From Letharia columbiana (Eukaryota > Ascomycota > Lecanoromycetes > Lecanorales > Parmeliaceae): a stretch of DNA of 64,000 bases. A model generated the notes under the pieces. The model saw nothing but the letters and a program-made list of their open reading frames with translations, did not search any database and was not told the DNA's origin. The stretch is from NCBI RefSeq assembly GCF_014066305.1, contig NW_023501079.1, positions 124,001-188,000 of the forward strand, read 5' to 3'. A program made the position numbers and the translations under genes. Numbering within the stretch: the stretch's first letter is position 1; each line of letters opens with the position of its first letter. Of this stretch, positions 25,651 to 38,155 are shown piece by piece.

Positions 25651-26529
25651 ATTATATATTTCTTAGATCCATATCCTATTTTATTATAAGAAATTAAAAC
25701 TCATATATCTTTCTTTTTTTATCTTTATCTTCTAAAGCCTTATTAAAATTAAGATACTTTTTTATTATATCTATTAAAAAAATATATATCTTTCTTTTCT
25801 GCCTTTTCACGTATTATAAAAGATATTTTTTTTTCTCCTTTTTTTCTAGACTTTAAATTTTTTATTTCTAATTTTATAATTAAGATATTTAAAAAAAAGT
25901 TTATACTTCTTTTCTATATCTTTATAATTTTATATCTAAATCTTTATAAGATATCTTAAATATTAAATTAAATATTTATATCTTTCGATTTAATTTTATC
26001 TTTATTTCGATTTTTATTCTTAAAAAAAATATCTATATCTTTCTTTTCTATCTTAGATTAAAGCTTTATCTATTATAGATTCGATATCTTTTTTTTATTT
26101 TATATTTTTTTAAAAATCTTTTAAGAAAAATTTTTATATTTTTTTAGATATCTTATTTAAGATTAGTATATATCTTTTTCTTTAAAACTTTCTTATAAAA
26201 TTCTTTATATCTCTTCTATATCTTTATATCTAAGATCTTTATAAGATATCTTTTAATCTTTTTTATATCTTTATATCTAAATCTTTATAAGATAAGAAAA
26301 AGCTCGAGAATAATATAGCTTTTTATAAGAGAGAGTAATTATTATATTTTTCGATATAATATATTTTTTTCTTTTCTTTCTTTGAGAAACCTTACTAGCG
26401 TAACTTAATATATCGCTTTCTTTTCTTTCTTCGAGAACGTTTATAGCTTTATTAATTAATTAATTAATCATAATTAGAATTAAGAATTACCTTTTCCTTC
26501 TTCGAGAAACTTCTTTTATAGAAGTATTT
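25651..26529. repeat. AT-rich minisatellite and probable LTR end
   Basis: The phrase ATATCTTTATATCTAAATC followed by TTTATAAGATATCTT recurs around 25,915-25,955, 26,215-26,250 and 26,265-26,300, so the stretch contains a degenerate minisatellite. From about 26,380 a segment with TTTGAGAAACCTTACTAGCG and CTTCGAGAACGTTTATAGC matches the complement of 32,250-32,350, suggesting terminal sequence of the gypsy family facing in both directions. Confidence 0.55.
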
Positions 26530-29500
26530 TAGATATTTTTATAAGTATTAATTATTAAGTTATATATAAAAATTTTATTAAAAATTTCTAAATCTTAGAT
26601 ATTAAATTTCTCTTTTTATTTATAAAGTAATCTAAATAAAATATCGAGAACTATATTTTATTTATCGAGTCTTTATTAAATATCTAGATTAAATTAAAAG
26701 ATATATTATAAAATATATATAAGTTATAAAATTATTTAATTAGAGAATAAAGAAGAAAGTATAGTTTAATAAGTAATATCGATAATAATAGAGTAGTTAA
26801 TAAAAATAATAATTTTTTTTTTATTTTTTAATTAAGTATATAGAGAATTTTTTTAAAATTTAAATTAAGATAGTTATTTCTAATTTCGTTAATTAGTAAT
26901 ATAACTTTATAATATTTAAAAGCTTAAATAAAAATATAATAAATTAAATATTTATTTTAGAGAAAGAATTTTTTTAAGAATCGTTTATTATATAATATAC
27001 TATAATTTTAAAATTATACTTTTTAAATTTATTAAGATTAATATAAAGTTAATAATTAGTATTATAATAATATAAATAAATTTTTATAATTAATATTTAT
27101 TATAAAATATAAAAAATCTCTACTTTTTTTAATAGAGATTATCTTTATAATTTTTAAAAAAATTCTATAAAGATAATTATTCGAGATTAGAGCTCGCTTT
27201 AAAATTTTTATCTTTAAGCGTTATAATAATTTAGAGATCTATAAAAAATATCTAACGTTTCTTTATAATTAATTTATTATTTTTATATAGATTTTAAATA
27301 TTTTTAAAATAGCGAAAAATTATATTTTCTTAATTATTATAATTCTTTTCTTAATAATAATAAGATTAAATCTATTTATCTTCTATTCTAGAAGCGTAAT
27401 TAATAAATATTTAAAATAAAAGTTTTTAAACTTAAAAGTAATTTTAATTTTATAAAGAGATAAAAGATTATTCTTAAGTACTCGAAATAATCTTTTATAT
27501 TTCGAGAAAAAATAATAATATTATTTATATAGTATCTAATAAAATAATAATATAAATAAAGAAAGTTATTTATTTTTCTATAAATATAAGATATTAAATT
27601 TTTAGAGTTTATTACTATTATATTAAAGTACTCTAATTCTTAATAAAATATTATAATAAATCGTTATTAATAATCTTTTTTTATTAAAAAAGAACTACTT
27701 ATTATAATTAATTATATTAATAAATATATTCTTAAATTATTATAACGATATTATTTTATAAAGAAAGAGAGTAATTATTAAAAATTATAATTTTATTAAA
27801 ATCTCTAATATTAATAATAACTCTTTTCTTTCGCTTTAATATTTTCTTAAATTTAATATAGATTATTTTATAAATTATAAAAATAGAAAAAATAAAAGAA
27901 ATTAATTTCTTAGACTAGTTTATCTTATCTTAAATATATATCTTATTAAACTTTTTATTAATAAACTTATAACCTTTTAAAATTAGAGAATAAATCTTAT
28001 TTTTTAATTTCGTTATAGAAGATTATTAATTTATAATAATTAATATTTATAATTATTTTAATTTAGAAAGATTAATAATATTATTAAAATCTTTTTAAAT
28101 ATAAGAATTTTCTTCTAAGATACTCTATATTATATCGATATTTTTTTATTTTTTTATAGATAATAATTTTATTAAATAATCGAGTTTTTAAAATAAGATT
28201 TATAATTATTTTCTCGATAGCTAACTTTAATATAATAAGATTAATAAATTTCTTAAATATAAATCCTTTATCTTCGAATATCTTAATTATTAAAAAATAA
28301 TTCTTTATTTAAATTAAATAATCTTCTTTAACTTTATATTTAATTATAAAGTTAATTCTATAATAATAAGATATTATAAATAAAATAATACTATTATTTT
28401 AAATAGAAATAAAGTTAAAATTTATATTTATATTTATAAGATATATATAAACTTTATTTATTTTTAATTTAAAAAAAAATTTCGATTAGAAAATAAATTT
28501 TTATCTTATAAAGATATAATAATAAATTTAATAGATTTTAAAGAAATAACTTAATATAGTTTCGATTTTATAATTTATTAAATTTTTATATTATTTCTAG
28601 CGATAGCTTATATTAATATCGCGATATTTCTATATTTAATAAAAATTACTTTTTTTTATAAAAGATAAACTACTACTTCTTTTAAATTAAATATATTTAT
28701 TTCTATTAGAAGATTTATTTTAAAATTATTTATAATATATATATCTTAAATAAACTTAATTATAATAAACTTTTTTTTTAAAATTTTATCTTTTATAAAA
28801 AAAGAAAAAATAATTTATTTATTAATAAAATATTAATTTAAAATAATTTTATATAAGATAACTAATATTATATACTTCTTAATAGAGAATAAAGATATTA
28901 ATCTCTTTAAGAAAACTCGATTTTCTATATTTATTAAATATTTGATATCTAGATATTTTAATTTTAATAAAGCTTTTAAAGAAAGATTAAATAGTTTAAT
29001 AAAATAATACTAAAATTAAAAGATTATTTTATTATTTAAATTTATAGATATTACGAACTCGATTAACTCGAATTTCTTAGAAATAAATATCTTTATTAAT
29101 AATATTTATTTAAAGATTTATATTAATTTCTCTAATAGTAAGTCGAGTATAGAATTCTTCTCTCTAAGAATCTTTTTAATATTTTTTAAAGAGATTATTT
29201 AATAATAAGATTTCTTTTTAAAATAAATATATAACTAATTATTAGATAAAAACTTTTTTTAATATTTTTAATAAATTAGTAAATCTTTTATTTTATTTAT
29301 AATAATATAATAAATAATTAAAATAAACTCGACGTTAACTTTCTTATTCTTATAATTAAATTTCTTATCTTCTAAAGTTTTATTCTTATATATATTATAA
29401 AAATAATTATTATTATTTATATAATATATCGAAGAATTCTATAAATATATAAAATTATAGTTTTTATAATAATCTTTAAAAATAAAGCTCTTATTTCTAA

Positions 29501-32250
29501 AATCGTAAAAATATACTTTCTATAGAGATTAAGATATAAATATTCTTATAATTTCTTAATTATTATATTTTTAATTATCGCTATATTATCTAATTAAATA
29601 AAATAAATATTTATTATAATTTTAATAATTTATTTAATTTAAATATTATAATTAATTTAATTAAATATTTTTAATTATAATTATAAATAACTACTTAAAA
29701 GTTAATAAAGCGTTTTTTAAAGCTTAATTTCTTAAAATTATAATTAAAATTTAAATCTAAATCTAAGTCTAAAGCGAAGTCTATAGAAATTATTATTTAA
29801 ATAATTATATATAAGAAAATACTTAATTATCTTAATTCTATTAATAAAATATATAAGTTTAAAAAGTATAAGAGAAATATATAAGAAAATTCGATTATTA
29901 TTAATATTTATAATTTAAATATAACGATTTTAATTAATAAAAATAAGTATTATATATTTATAGATCTATTATAAAAGAATAAGAAGAAAGAAATAATTGC
30001 TTTTAAGCTTTAAAAAACTATTTTATTATTCTCTAGATAAAGATTTATTTTTATTAAATTATTCTTTATAATCTTAATTTCTATCTCTCTCTTATTCTAA
30101 ATTTTAAACTTTTTTTATATATTTTTATACTATAATTTTTTTTACTAATTAAAATAATATTATAACTTTTTTTTATTATTAAATTTTTTTTATAAATTTA
30201 TAAAGTATAATTTAGAAAGTTAAAGAAGATATAGTAATTTATAATTTAATTTTTAAATAATTTTACACTTAAATAATTTAAACGTATTTTTTAAAAATTT
30301 CTATTTATATAATATATTTAAAAATACTCTATATATAGTTTATAGAATTATATCTACTATTAATATTATTAAGAGTATAAACTTATCTTATAAATTAATC
30401 TAGAGCTAAAAATATAAATATTTTAAAATAATTTTATAATTAGATAAGCGTTCTTCTTAATTCTATTTAAAATTATATTTTTATATTTTTCTCGTCTTAA
30501 AATAAAGTATTTAATTATTAAAATAAAATAGCTTTTCGAAAATAAGTTAAAAGATTTATATATATAATATTCTCTTCTTTAATTATAATATAATCTTTTA
30601 TATATTAATAAAAAAAAATACTTCTTAATATATAATTTCTTTATTATTAAAAATAATATTATTAATATTATATAATTCTTTAAAATCTAAATAAAAGAAT
30701 CTTAGATTAAAGATATAAAAATTATTATTAAATCTCTTCGAAGTAGCTTACTTAAAAGATTTTAAAAAACTTTATAAATCTATTAAATCTATAATATTAA
30801 AAGAAGATTATAAATTACTTAAAGTTATTTATATAATCTATAATATAATCTATTATATTATTAAATTTACTTTTATAAATAAAGATAATATTTATTAAAA
30901 ACTCTCTTAATTTTATAAAAATTAATTTTTATTAAAATTAAATTTTAAAATAATATTTTCTAAATTAAAAGCTTCTAATTAATTAAAAATCGATTTATTA
31001 AATCTATTATTAAAAAAATCCTATATTTAGAAAATTTTAATATTCTTTATTATTATTTTTCGATATTTTATTAAATATAATTTAATTTAATAGAAAGAGA
31101 ATTTTATTTACTAAATTTATAGTTATATAGAAATTCTAGAAATTTAATATATTTAATCTTTTTAAAGCTTAATTTATTTTTAATATAAAATTTAAAAAAA
31201 ATAAAAATAAAAATAAAGATTAAGATTAATAAAAAGATTAAATTTTTTATATAAATATTATAAATAATAATAAAAAAAATTAATAAGTCTTTTTTCTTTA
31301 TCTTTATTAAGCTTAAAAAAAAAGTTCTATTATTAAGATAAGAAGATTAAATTATTTTAAAAAAAGAAGAAGATAATAACTCTAAAAAGATATTTATATA
31401 ATCTCTTAAATTAAACCTTAAATATTTAAAAATAAAGCTATTTTTAAACTTAAGTCGAGCTATTTTAACTTACTAGATAAGAAAGTAATTACTATTTATA
31501 TAATAATAAATTTTATATATAAAGATAATAATTACTCTTATTAGAATACTTATAAATTTAAAATTATAATTTTAAAAAGAGAATAAATAAGAAGTTTTTC
31601 TAATCGAGTAATTTTCGAAGAAGAAATCGAGTTAATACTCTAAAATCGATTTTATTAAATATATAAACTTTAATTACGTAGAATATTAATAGATAAATTA
31701 TAAATCTATATAATCGATTTAATAATCCAATAATAATTCTTATTAAAAATTTACTTATAGAGTTTAGATTTTTTTATTAAAAAAATTTAAAATTAAAAGA
31801 TAAGTAAAATCGTTAAATTTAATAGAATAGATTTTCTAACTTTATTAATTATAAATAATTATACTCTATTATAAAAAGATATAGAAAGAATATAAAAAGA
31901 AAGATTTATTAAGAAGAAAGAAAAGTATTAAAAATAAGAGATAAATTTTCTTTAAGAGAAGAAAAGTTATTTAAAAAGATAGGGAAATTAAGTAGCTCTT
32001 ATAGCGATTCTTTCTTTTAAGAAAGATTCTTTTTTTTAAAAAAGTAATAGAAGTAAAACTTTTTAATATAAAAATAGTATCTTTAATACGAAAAATAATA
32101 AGAATAGTAATTAAAGAATATAGAAAAGTTATATATTATTATTAATTATTAAAGATACTATATAAAAAGTATATATATATTTCTAAAAAGAAGTTTTATA
32201 AAGAAGGAAAAGATAATTCTTAATTTTAATTATAATTAATTAATTAATTG
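26530..32250 (-). mobile_element. inverted, 3'-truncated copy of the 16.25-21.96 kb gypsy segment
   Basis: Collinear in reverse complement with 16,248-21,960: paired positions sum to about 48,490 across the whole length. For example 27,370-27,550 pairs with 20,935-21,120, and 30,000-30,110 pairs with 18,395-18,480. The complement therefore carries the same reverse-transcriptase region, but it stops before integrase. The two copies differ mainly by transitions, as expected of independent RIP. Confidence 0.8.
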
Positions 32251-33182
32251 ATTAAGCTAAAGCTATAAACGTTCTTAAAGAAAGAAAAGAAAGTGATATA
32301 TCAAGTGACGCTAGTAAGGTTTCTCGAAGAAAGGAAAGGAAGTAATAGTTCTTACGCTATGTCGGGAACGTAATAAATAACCTATATATTCTTATATATC
32401 TTCTCTTTATAAAATAATTAAAATGCTTAATTCAGGCCTTATATAGATTATCGTTTACGTATTCGATATTATTAATATTCTATAAAGTATCGAGATTAAG
32501 ACTCTCTTAAAATTAATTATCTAGATATTATTTCTTAGTTAAAATTAATATCGAGAAAAGCGTATAATCTAAGCTACTAATATACTTAATTAATATAATA
32601 TACTCTCTATTATTTATATTCGTTTAATAAAATAGAAATTCTCTTTCTTTTATAATAATCTATTAACTCTTATCTATTTTAATTTAAAATTTAATCTTAT
32701 TAAAATTATAGATATTCTCTATTTATACTTTAAACTCTTAATAAATACTTTAAAAACGTTAAAATTAGTTCTAAATAGCTTCTAATTTATATATATTCTT
32801 TCATTAAGCTATAAGAGACTTTTATTTATATATCTTATATTAAGAATTATACTTTAAAAATTATATAGATTAATAATTATCTACGTATTTAGATAGATTA
32901 AAGTACTCGCGAAGAATAAAATTTATAACTCTTTTAAATATCGAACGACTATAAGATATTTTTAATTTATCGAGTTATTATATATATTAATAAAGAGTCT
33001 ATTTTTTTTTTTTAGTTTTTTGGATATATAATCTATAGGCGAAGTAACGTTATATTTTATTTCGAGAATAATAGTAATTAAAGTCTTCTAAATATTTTTC
33101 TAATTATAACGATATTATAAGTTAGATATAATTGTAGTTATAATAGATAGATAGGGAATAAAAAATTTAAATTTTTAAAAAA
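32251..33182 (+). repeat. RIP-degraded repeat, possibly LINE (Tad-like) fragment
   Basis: Up to about 32,360 the sequence is the end of the preceding element and still contains unmutated CA/TG (AAGTGACGCTAGTAAGG). From about 32,440 a + frame read through stops gives VYVFDIINIL, then further on a hydrophobic series of the kind found in the C-terminal half of LINE reverse transcriptases. The match is weak. The block ends in AT runs and a G/C run (GGGGGGGGCCCC) near 33,215. Confidence 0.35.
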
Positions 33183-33492
33183 ATGGTATTGAGGGAGCCT
33201 TAGGGTGGGGGGGGCCCCAAAAAAAATAAAAATTTTCCCCAAAAAAAAAAATTTTTTAATAAATTTTAGTGTTCATTCACACACAAATTGATGCTTAACC
33301 TTAAAAATTTCACCTTATCGATAAGCTTTGGAGGCTTTGCCTCGGCAAGAATACTCATAGCATCATCCCACTTCTATGATACATCCCCTACTCTGTACCC
33401 AACCCTTTCATGTTCTCTTCGAACTGATCAAATTCAGCCAAAATCCTCGTATATATCTCATCGCCTCCAGCTACGGGTCAGCATTCTGGACC
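33183..33492. promoter_or_regulatory. composition boundary and 5' flank of the HAD gene
   Basis: The AT-rich block ends here within a few tens of bases. After short A, T, G and C runs (33,205-33,270) the sequence has normal base use with CA and TG present. About 220 bp separate the boundary zone from the first ATG, so the promoter of the HAD gene lies right against heterochromatin. No clear TATA box is seen. Confidence 0.5.
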
Positions 33493-34852
33493 ATGCCTCA
33501 CCAAAATCCCCCAAAGGTCGTCCTTTTCGATATTGGCGGTGTTTGTGTACGCTCATAATCATCACTTCCGCTAGAGGACAGCTTCTCTGATTCTAATCCA
33601 TTTTCCAGGTACTCTCTCCTTTCCAAGGCATAGTCGACTTCGAACGTAAGAACGGTTTGCCAGCGGATTGGGTCAACTACGCAATTCGAGTACGTACATT
33701 CCTGAGATCATCTTTCCTGTTTGGTATTGGAATTGAGTCATAATAAATTATGTTTCGGGAGCGAGAGGACCTCTCTACTTCCGGGACCGGTCTTGCAAAT
33801 CCATCTTCCACCCCGAACGAGCAATGTTGACTCGGAAATCTGCGTAGTACAGTTCCCCCAATGGCTACTGGCAGCGTCTCGAACGCGGAGAACTCAAGAT
33901 GGATGCAGAATTCTTTAAAGGCTTCACGGCAGATCTCCATAATAAGAACGCCTGGAAGGAGTTTCACACAAGTTTTAGGAACGAGAAGAAGAAGCTGAAG
34001 GACATGGCTAATCCTACGCAGCTGGGGGATCACGTTAGCTTGAAGGCCGAAACCGCAGATTCCAAGCCTACAGATAATGATCGAGGAGCACAGTCCTCGG
34101 CCTCCAAGCAGAAATCATCAGGGAATGATCCAAACAACGGAAAGCCTTCACTTTCGAAGCTGGCGAAAGATACCACAATTGGAGACCCTGTCAGCATGGA
34201 ATCCGAGGACGTGGTTGAATCGTCCGCCAAAGGCAAGATCAACGAAGACTCGACACCCAGAGAAAAAGTTGTTTCTCCTTCGTCACTCAGCAATTCCGAA
34301 GCTTCGCCCGCTCCCATTCCCTCAATCGATGGCGAGTTCCTCTTCTGGTCTATGATGAGTGCTTCACGTCATCCCGATCCCTACGTCTTTCCGGCGCTTG
34401 AACGACTATCGAGCCAGGAAAATCGTCCTATCATTGGGGCTCTCTCCAACACGGTCATCTATCCGCCGGGTCATCCTTGGAGCAGAAAGGAGCTTTCTGA
34501 TTCCTCCAATCCGAAAGTTGCAGACGCCTTCTTATTCAATCCCAAGAGCTACTTCGACGTCTATATCGCCAGTGCGGAAGTTGGCATGCGAAAACCTTCA
34601 CGCGATATATATGACCTTGCCATTCAGCGCTTAGATGAGTTTGACAAGCAGAAAGGTGGGAAAGGGATCAACCCGGAAGATGTCGTCTTTCTGGACGACA
34701 TTGGGGAGAATTTGAAGATGGCAAGGGAGGTGGGAATGAAAACGATCAAGGTGCAATTAGGCAAAACCTGGAGAGCTGTGAAGGAGTTGGAGGGAATTTT
34801 GGGACACGGTGTGGATTTGATGGACGAAAAGACTCGGAGGGCGAGACTGTAA
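33493..34852 (+). CDS. HAD-like hydrolase (epoxide-hydrolase N-domain type)
   Basis: Predicted 379-residue haloacid-dehalogenase-superfamily protein. Exons are 33,493-33,546, 33,609-33,689 and 33,848-34,852; both introns (62 and 158 nt) have GT-AG ends and keep the frame. Motif I is FDIGGV near residue 10; the second aspartate usual in phosphatases is glycine, as in many HAD proteins of this branch. Motif II serine is in GALSNT (about 244), motif III lysine in MRKPSRD (about 294), and motif IV is FLDDIGEN (about 328). Residues about 100-205 are a Ser/Lys/Asp-rich low-complexity insert in the cap region, longer than usual. The family includes the N-terminal phosphatase of soluble epoxide hydrolase and ACAD10-like hydrolases; the substrate cannot be told. 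It is the first gene right of the RIP block and is itself unmutated. Confidence 0.85.
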
Positions 34853-35424
34853 GGTAGGAGACCGTTGGAGAATGACAATCGTGGCAACTCGCAAGCTTTG
34901 GACTTCAAAAGCCGGACGCACTGGCAGATGAACGAGCAGTTGTAAGGGTATTCTACAGCTCCGGCAAAGCTTCCCAGCTTCTTGGCTTGATACCCATAAT
35001 CGTGCCGAGATGGAAAAGCCCAACGCTCAAGACCGGCGATTTCTTCAACAAAGTGCCTGAAGCTCACATTGTCATTTCTGTCTTAAAGGAAAATGTTGTT
35101 GTGTTCGAAGAAGACTGGAAGCGTTTCCGTTGCATCCGGACATAGATAGACCAAAATTTAGATTTGAATGTCGCAATAAGTTGCGTGTGATCTTTGACCT
35201 GTAAGTTGATTATATGCAGCAACTCCAAGAGATGACCCAGTAGATCCTCTTTTGGTCCTAGTCATCGATCCCGATATGCCATTTCGCCGCTCGTGGACTC
35301 GTCATTTGCCATAAAAGTCTCACACAAAACCATGCACCAACATTTCCTTCTCATACCGGAAAATGTTCCTGGAAGTTGCAGAGTAGAAGCTTTCAAGATT
35401 CGATTTGGTCCACTAGAGTTTGAG
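34853..35424. other. intergenic, convergent 3' flanks
   Basis: Lies between the 3' ends of the HAD gene (+) and the disordered protein gene (-). Nothing coding is supported; it should hold both polyadenylation regions. Confidence 0.6.
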
Positions 35425-38155
35425 TTACTCTCGAACGTAGACAGGTGCTTTCACGAGCACACTTCGGCCCCTGACCTCAACGGCCATGAATGTGGAGAAT
35501 CTGACTCTATCCTCTTTTGGTGGACTCGGTTGTTGTTGCACTTGTCCCTGCCCCTGTTGCGGTTGTGGGCCTGTAGATGCTCCCGAGACACTACCTTTTT
35601 TCCCAGCTGCGCCGCCCATGAAACCAGTGAACATTCCTTTCTTCTTTCCTTGTACCGCCTGTTGCTGTTGCTGCTGCTGCTGCTGGGCTTGCTGCTGCAT
35701 CGCTATCTCTTTAGCAGTCTCATCGTTGCCATTCCCGTTGCTAGTGGCGGTATCACGACTTTCGATAGATCCGGTCTCCTCAGTCTGCTTCGAAATGATG
35801 CTCCCGCCGTCGCCGTCCGTAGGTCCTTCGCCTGGATTCGTCAAGGCGGGTAATCCGACCTCAACTTTCATCCAGGCTTCTTGCACAAAGACGCCAGGGG
35901 TGACATACTCGACAAACACGTCTCGGCTTTCTAGCGGCAAGTTGGCAGCTATGCCGACAGCAAGCTCTACAATCATTGATACGCCACCTTCAAGACCTGG
36001 TGGCGAAGGTTCTTTCAACATCATCGAGAGGCTAGCTGTCAATTTCTCAACGAGTGATTCTGTTAACGAAGCCCGATTTTCGCCTGCTTGAGAAGATGAC
36101 AGGACTTCTTGTAGGCCATCTAGAGTAGCTAGACGCCAATTCGAGATCCTGGCTAGAAGAGAGTCCTTTTCTTCCTCTGAAGGGGTTGGAGCAGCAAAAC
36201 GGCGAAGGTTTTTTTCTATTATTTTGAGCTGGGCTGAGAAACCGGGTTCCAGCGAGGGATGAAAGTAGCGTTCTAGTAGCTCGTCTACGAGCCATCGAGA
36301 TATGCAAGCACGGCCGACAGCTGTCATCTCTTTTGTTGGCTGAGTTGCAGCGTCCCGATTGACATACGGTGCAAGCCAGGGCGGGATAGACCGCCAGTCG
36401 CGGCGGATGTTGAAAGCGAGGTTGTTGATAGCGCCGTCAAGGCGTTGAAACCTGTTCGAGTACTCGTTATCGTCTAATGAAGTGCGGGATTGTGATAGGC
36501 GCTGATGAGCAAGCGTGTTCTGAAGCTGTTGGACTTGGGCGTCTTTGTCAAAGTAGTATTTCTTTACTTTGCGATATTTGTCCTCTGTCAAGTTTTGTTT
36601 AGTCTGGAATCATGAACCACAACCGTATGATAAGAATTGGAATGTAATGATAAACTTACGTAATTCATCATGACGATTAAGCAATTGTGCAACGTCTAGG
36701 CCTGATAGATCATCTCGAGACCTATTTGGAGGCGGTGTAGTTCGACCTTCCTGTTGCGTCATTGGCGAGGGTTGAGCGTTTCCCCTATAGCTTTGACCTT
36801 GCGGGGCTAGCTGAGCGCTGTACTGTGGGGGTGCGTTGGAGGGCAGATTTGGGCCTTGCTGGACACCTTGATTGTAGTGTTGATAGTTGCCCCCTTCCCG
36901 ACCCTGACCTCCTGACGACGAACTTTGCTGAGTCGCCTCGCTTGAGCGTCTGGTTGGAGGGGCTTGCTGAGTTGGCGGCGGTCCCATTGAGCCCTGCATA
37001 TATGTACCCGGGGAAACCTGACTCTGCTCTTGTTTCTTTTGATGAGAATCCGAGGCTCGCGGATACTGGACAACAGGGGGAGGCTCTAGCGACTGTGCCG
37101 ATGATGGTCTGCTAGTCTGATCTTGGTATAATTGCTGAAGCGCCTCGTGCGCCCTATGAGCAAAGGGATGACTGGATGTCGAGGTCGCGGAAGAAGGAGA
37201 AGGGTGATATGACGAAGGCTGGTGGCGAGCAGTTTTGGGTGACTGAGAAGAAGACTGACGCTCCAAAGGCTGCCGAGTTGCTGAATCCGAGACTAAAGCT
37301 TGCTGCGTTAACCTGCCGTAGAGATATTCCTCGTGAGTAAGAGGCGGTGGGAAACCTGGAGATCGCAGTGGGTCTTTCTCTGACGCCGTGTACTGGGCAT
37401 ACGAGGTGCGGAAAGCGGCCCCACTGTCAAAGCTTTCGAAATCAGCATATCTTCTTCGAGATGGTTTCTAACTTGTGGGACAAGTCTTGAGTGTTAGGCG
37501 AAGATACCAATCCCCCGGCCTCCCTTGTGACTCAAATCTTTGTATCCAATCCATCAGGAAGGAATCACTCTGTGAAGACGTACCTTTCTGGCTCTTCCTC
37601 GTCGTCCAAAGGATTCGAGGCAGACCAGCGCTCTTGCTCGGTACGGTTGCGAGCGTCGGTGATGTGGGACTCTGGCTGTTGGTGCTGGCCCTTCCTCACA
37701 GATGTGCTCCTCCCAACCTTTTCAAGCTTGTCTTTGTTGATCTCTTTGGATGAACCTCCGAGTCCAAAGAACCTCCTCTTTTTCTGCTCCGCTTTGTGCA
37801 CTGGAGCTCTTGGAGATTGTTGGTAATAACGGTCTGGGTTGTCGTCCTCGACCGCGGAATTTGGCGTGCTGTGAAGGCTGATCGGTGGCTGGGTAGTAGT
37901 ATTGAGCAGGGTTGGGAGCCGATGACTCTGGGACCTTGTGGGACCAGATACCAATTGACTCTGGGGTCTCGTTGGACCAGATGCCAATTGATAGAATCCT
38001 GCTTCTTCTGAACGAGGTGGTAGCCCCTCGTCGTGGACGTGATCCGACGTCGTGAAGTGGGGGGTATCGGCGTCTCTCTCGTCTTGCGAGCCCACTGAGA
38101 TCTCTGAACGGCTGGTGTTCCTATGCGAATGGAAAAAGGTTGACTTAGATGGCAT
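35425..38155 (-). CDS. conserved fungal protein, disordered N-half and helical C-half
   Basis: About 840 residues, function not recognised. Exons on the minus strand are 38,155-37,584, 37,453-36,660 and 36,584-35,425. The first intron acceptor is ambiguous by 3 nt (37,454 or 37,451), and both keep the frame. The N-terminal ~450 residues are rich in Ser, Gln, Pro and Gly and appear disordered, with an early basic patch (KKRRFFGLGGSSK, about residue 130). The intron 2 join gives HDELQDKYRKVKKYYFDKDA, the start of a coiled coil with QVQQLQNTLAHQRLSQSR. A helical domain with WRSIPPWLAPYV and a conserved-looking C-terminus follows, interrupted by a poly-Gln run (about 35,655-35,700) and a Lys/Gly-rich segment. 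The poly-Gln and low-complexity parts suggest a scaffold or regulatory protein; this is inference only. Its promoter is shared with no neighbour. Confidence 0.75.

Larger units (their letters stand above)
1..33182. repeat. RIP-mutated AT-rich transposon block
   Basis: Apart from the island at 7,041-8,003 and a mixed stretch near 5,430-5,830, this block is built almost entirely of A and T, with very few CA or TG dinucleotides and a great excess of TA. CG and GC survive in places, especially before about 13 kb. That pattern is the known product of repeat-induced point mutation, which changes C to T mainly at CpA in duplicated DNA of Pezizomycotina. No open frame of useful length survives, but translations with many stops still show gypsy polymerase and integrase. 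The block extends beyond the left edge of the window and ends sharply near 33,180. It is probably constitutive heterochromatin. Confidence 0.95.

Noticed and set aside
33288..33590. 100-codon open frame at the start of the gene-rich part
   Set aside because: It overlaps exon 1 of the HAD gene in another frame and runs into its intron; no motif.
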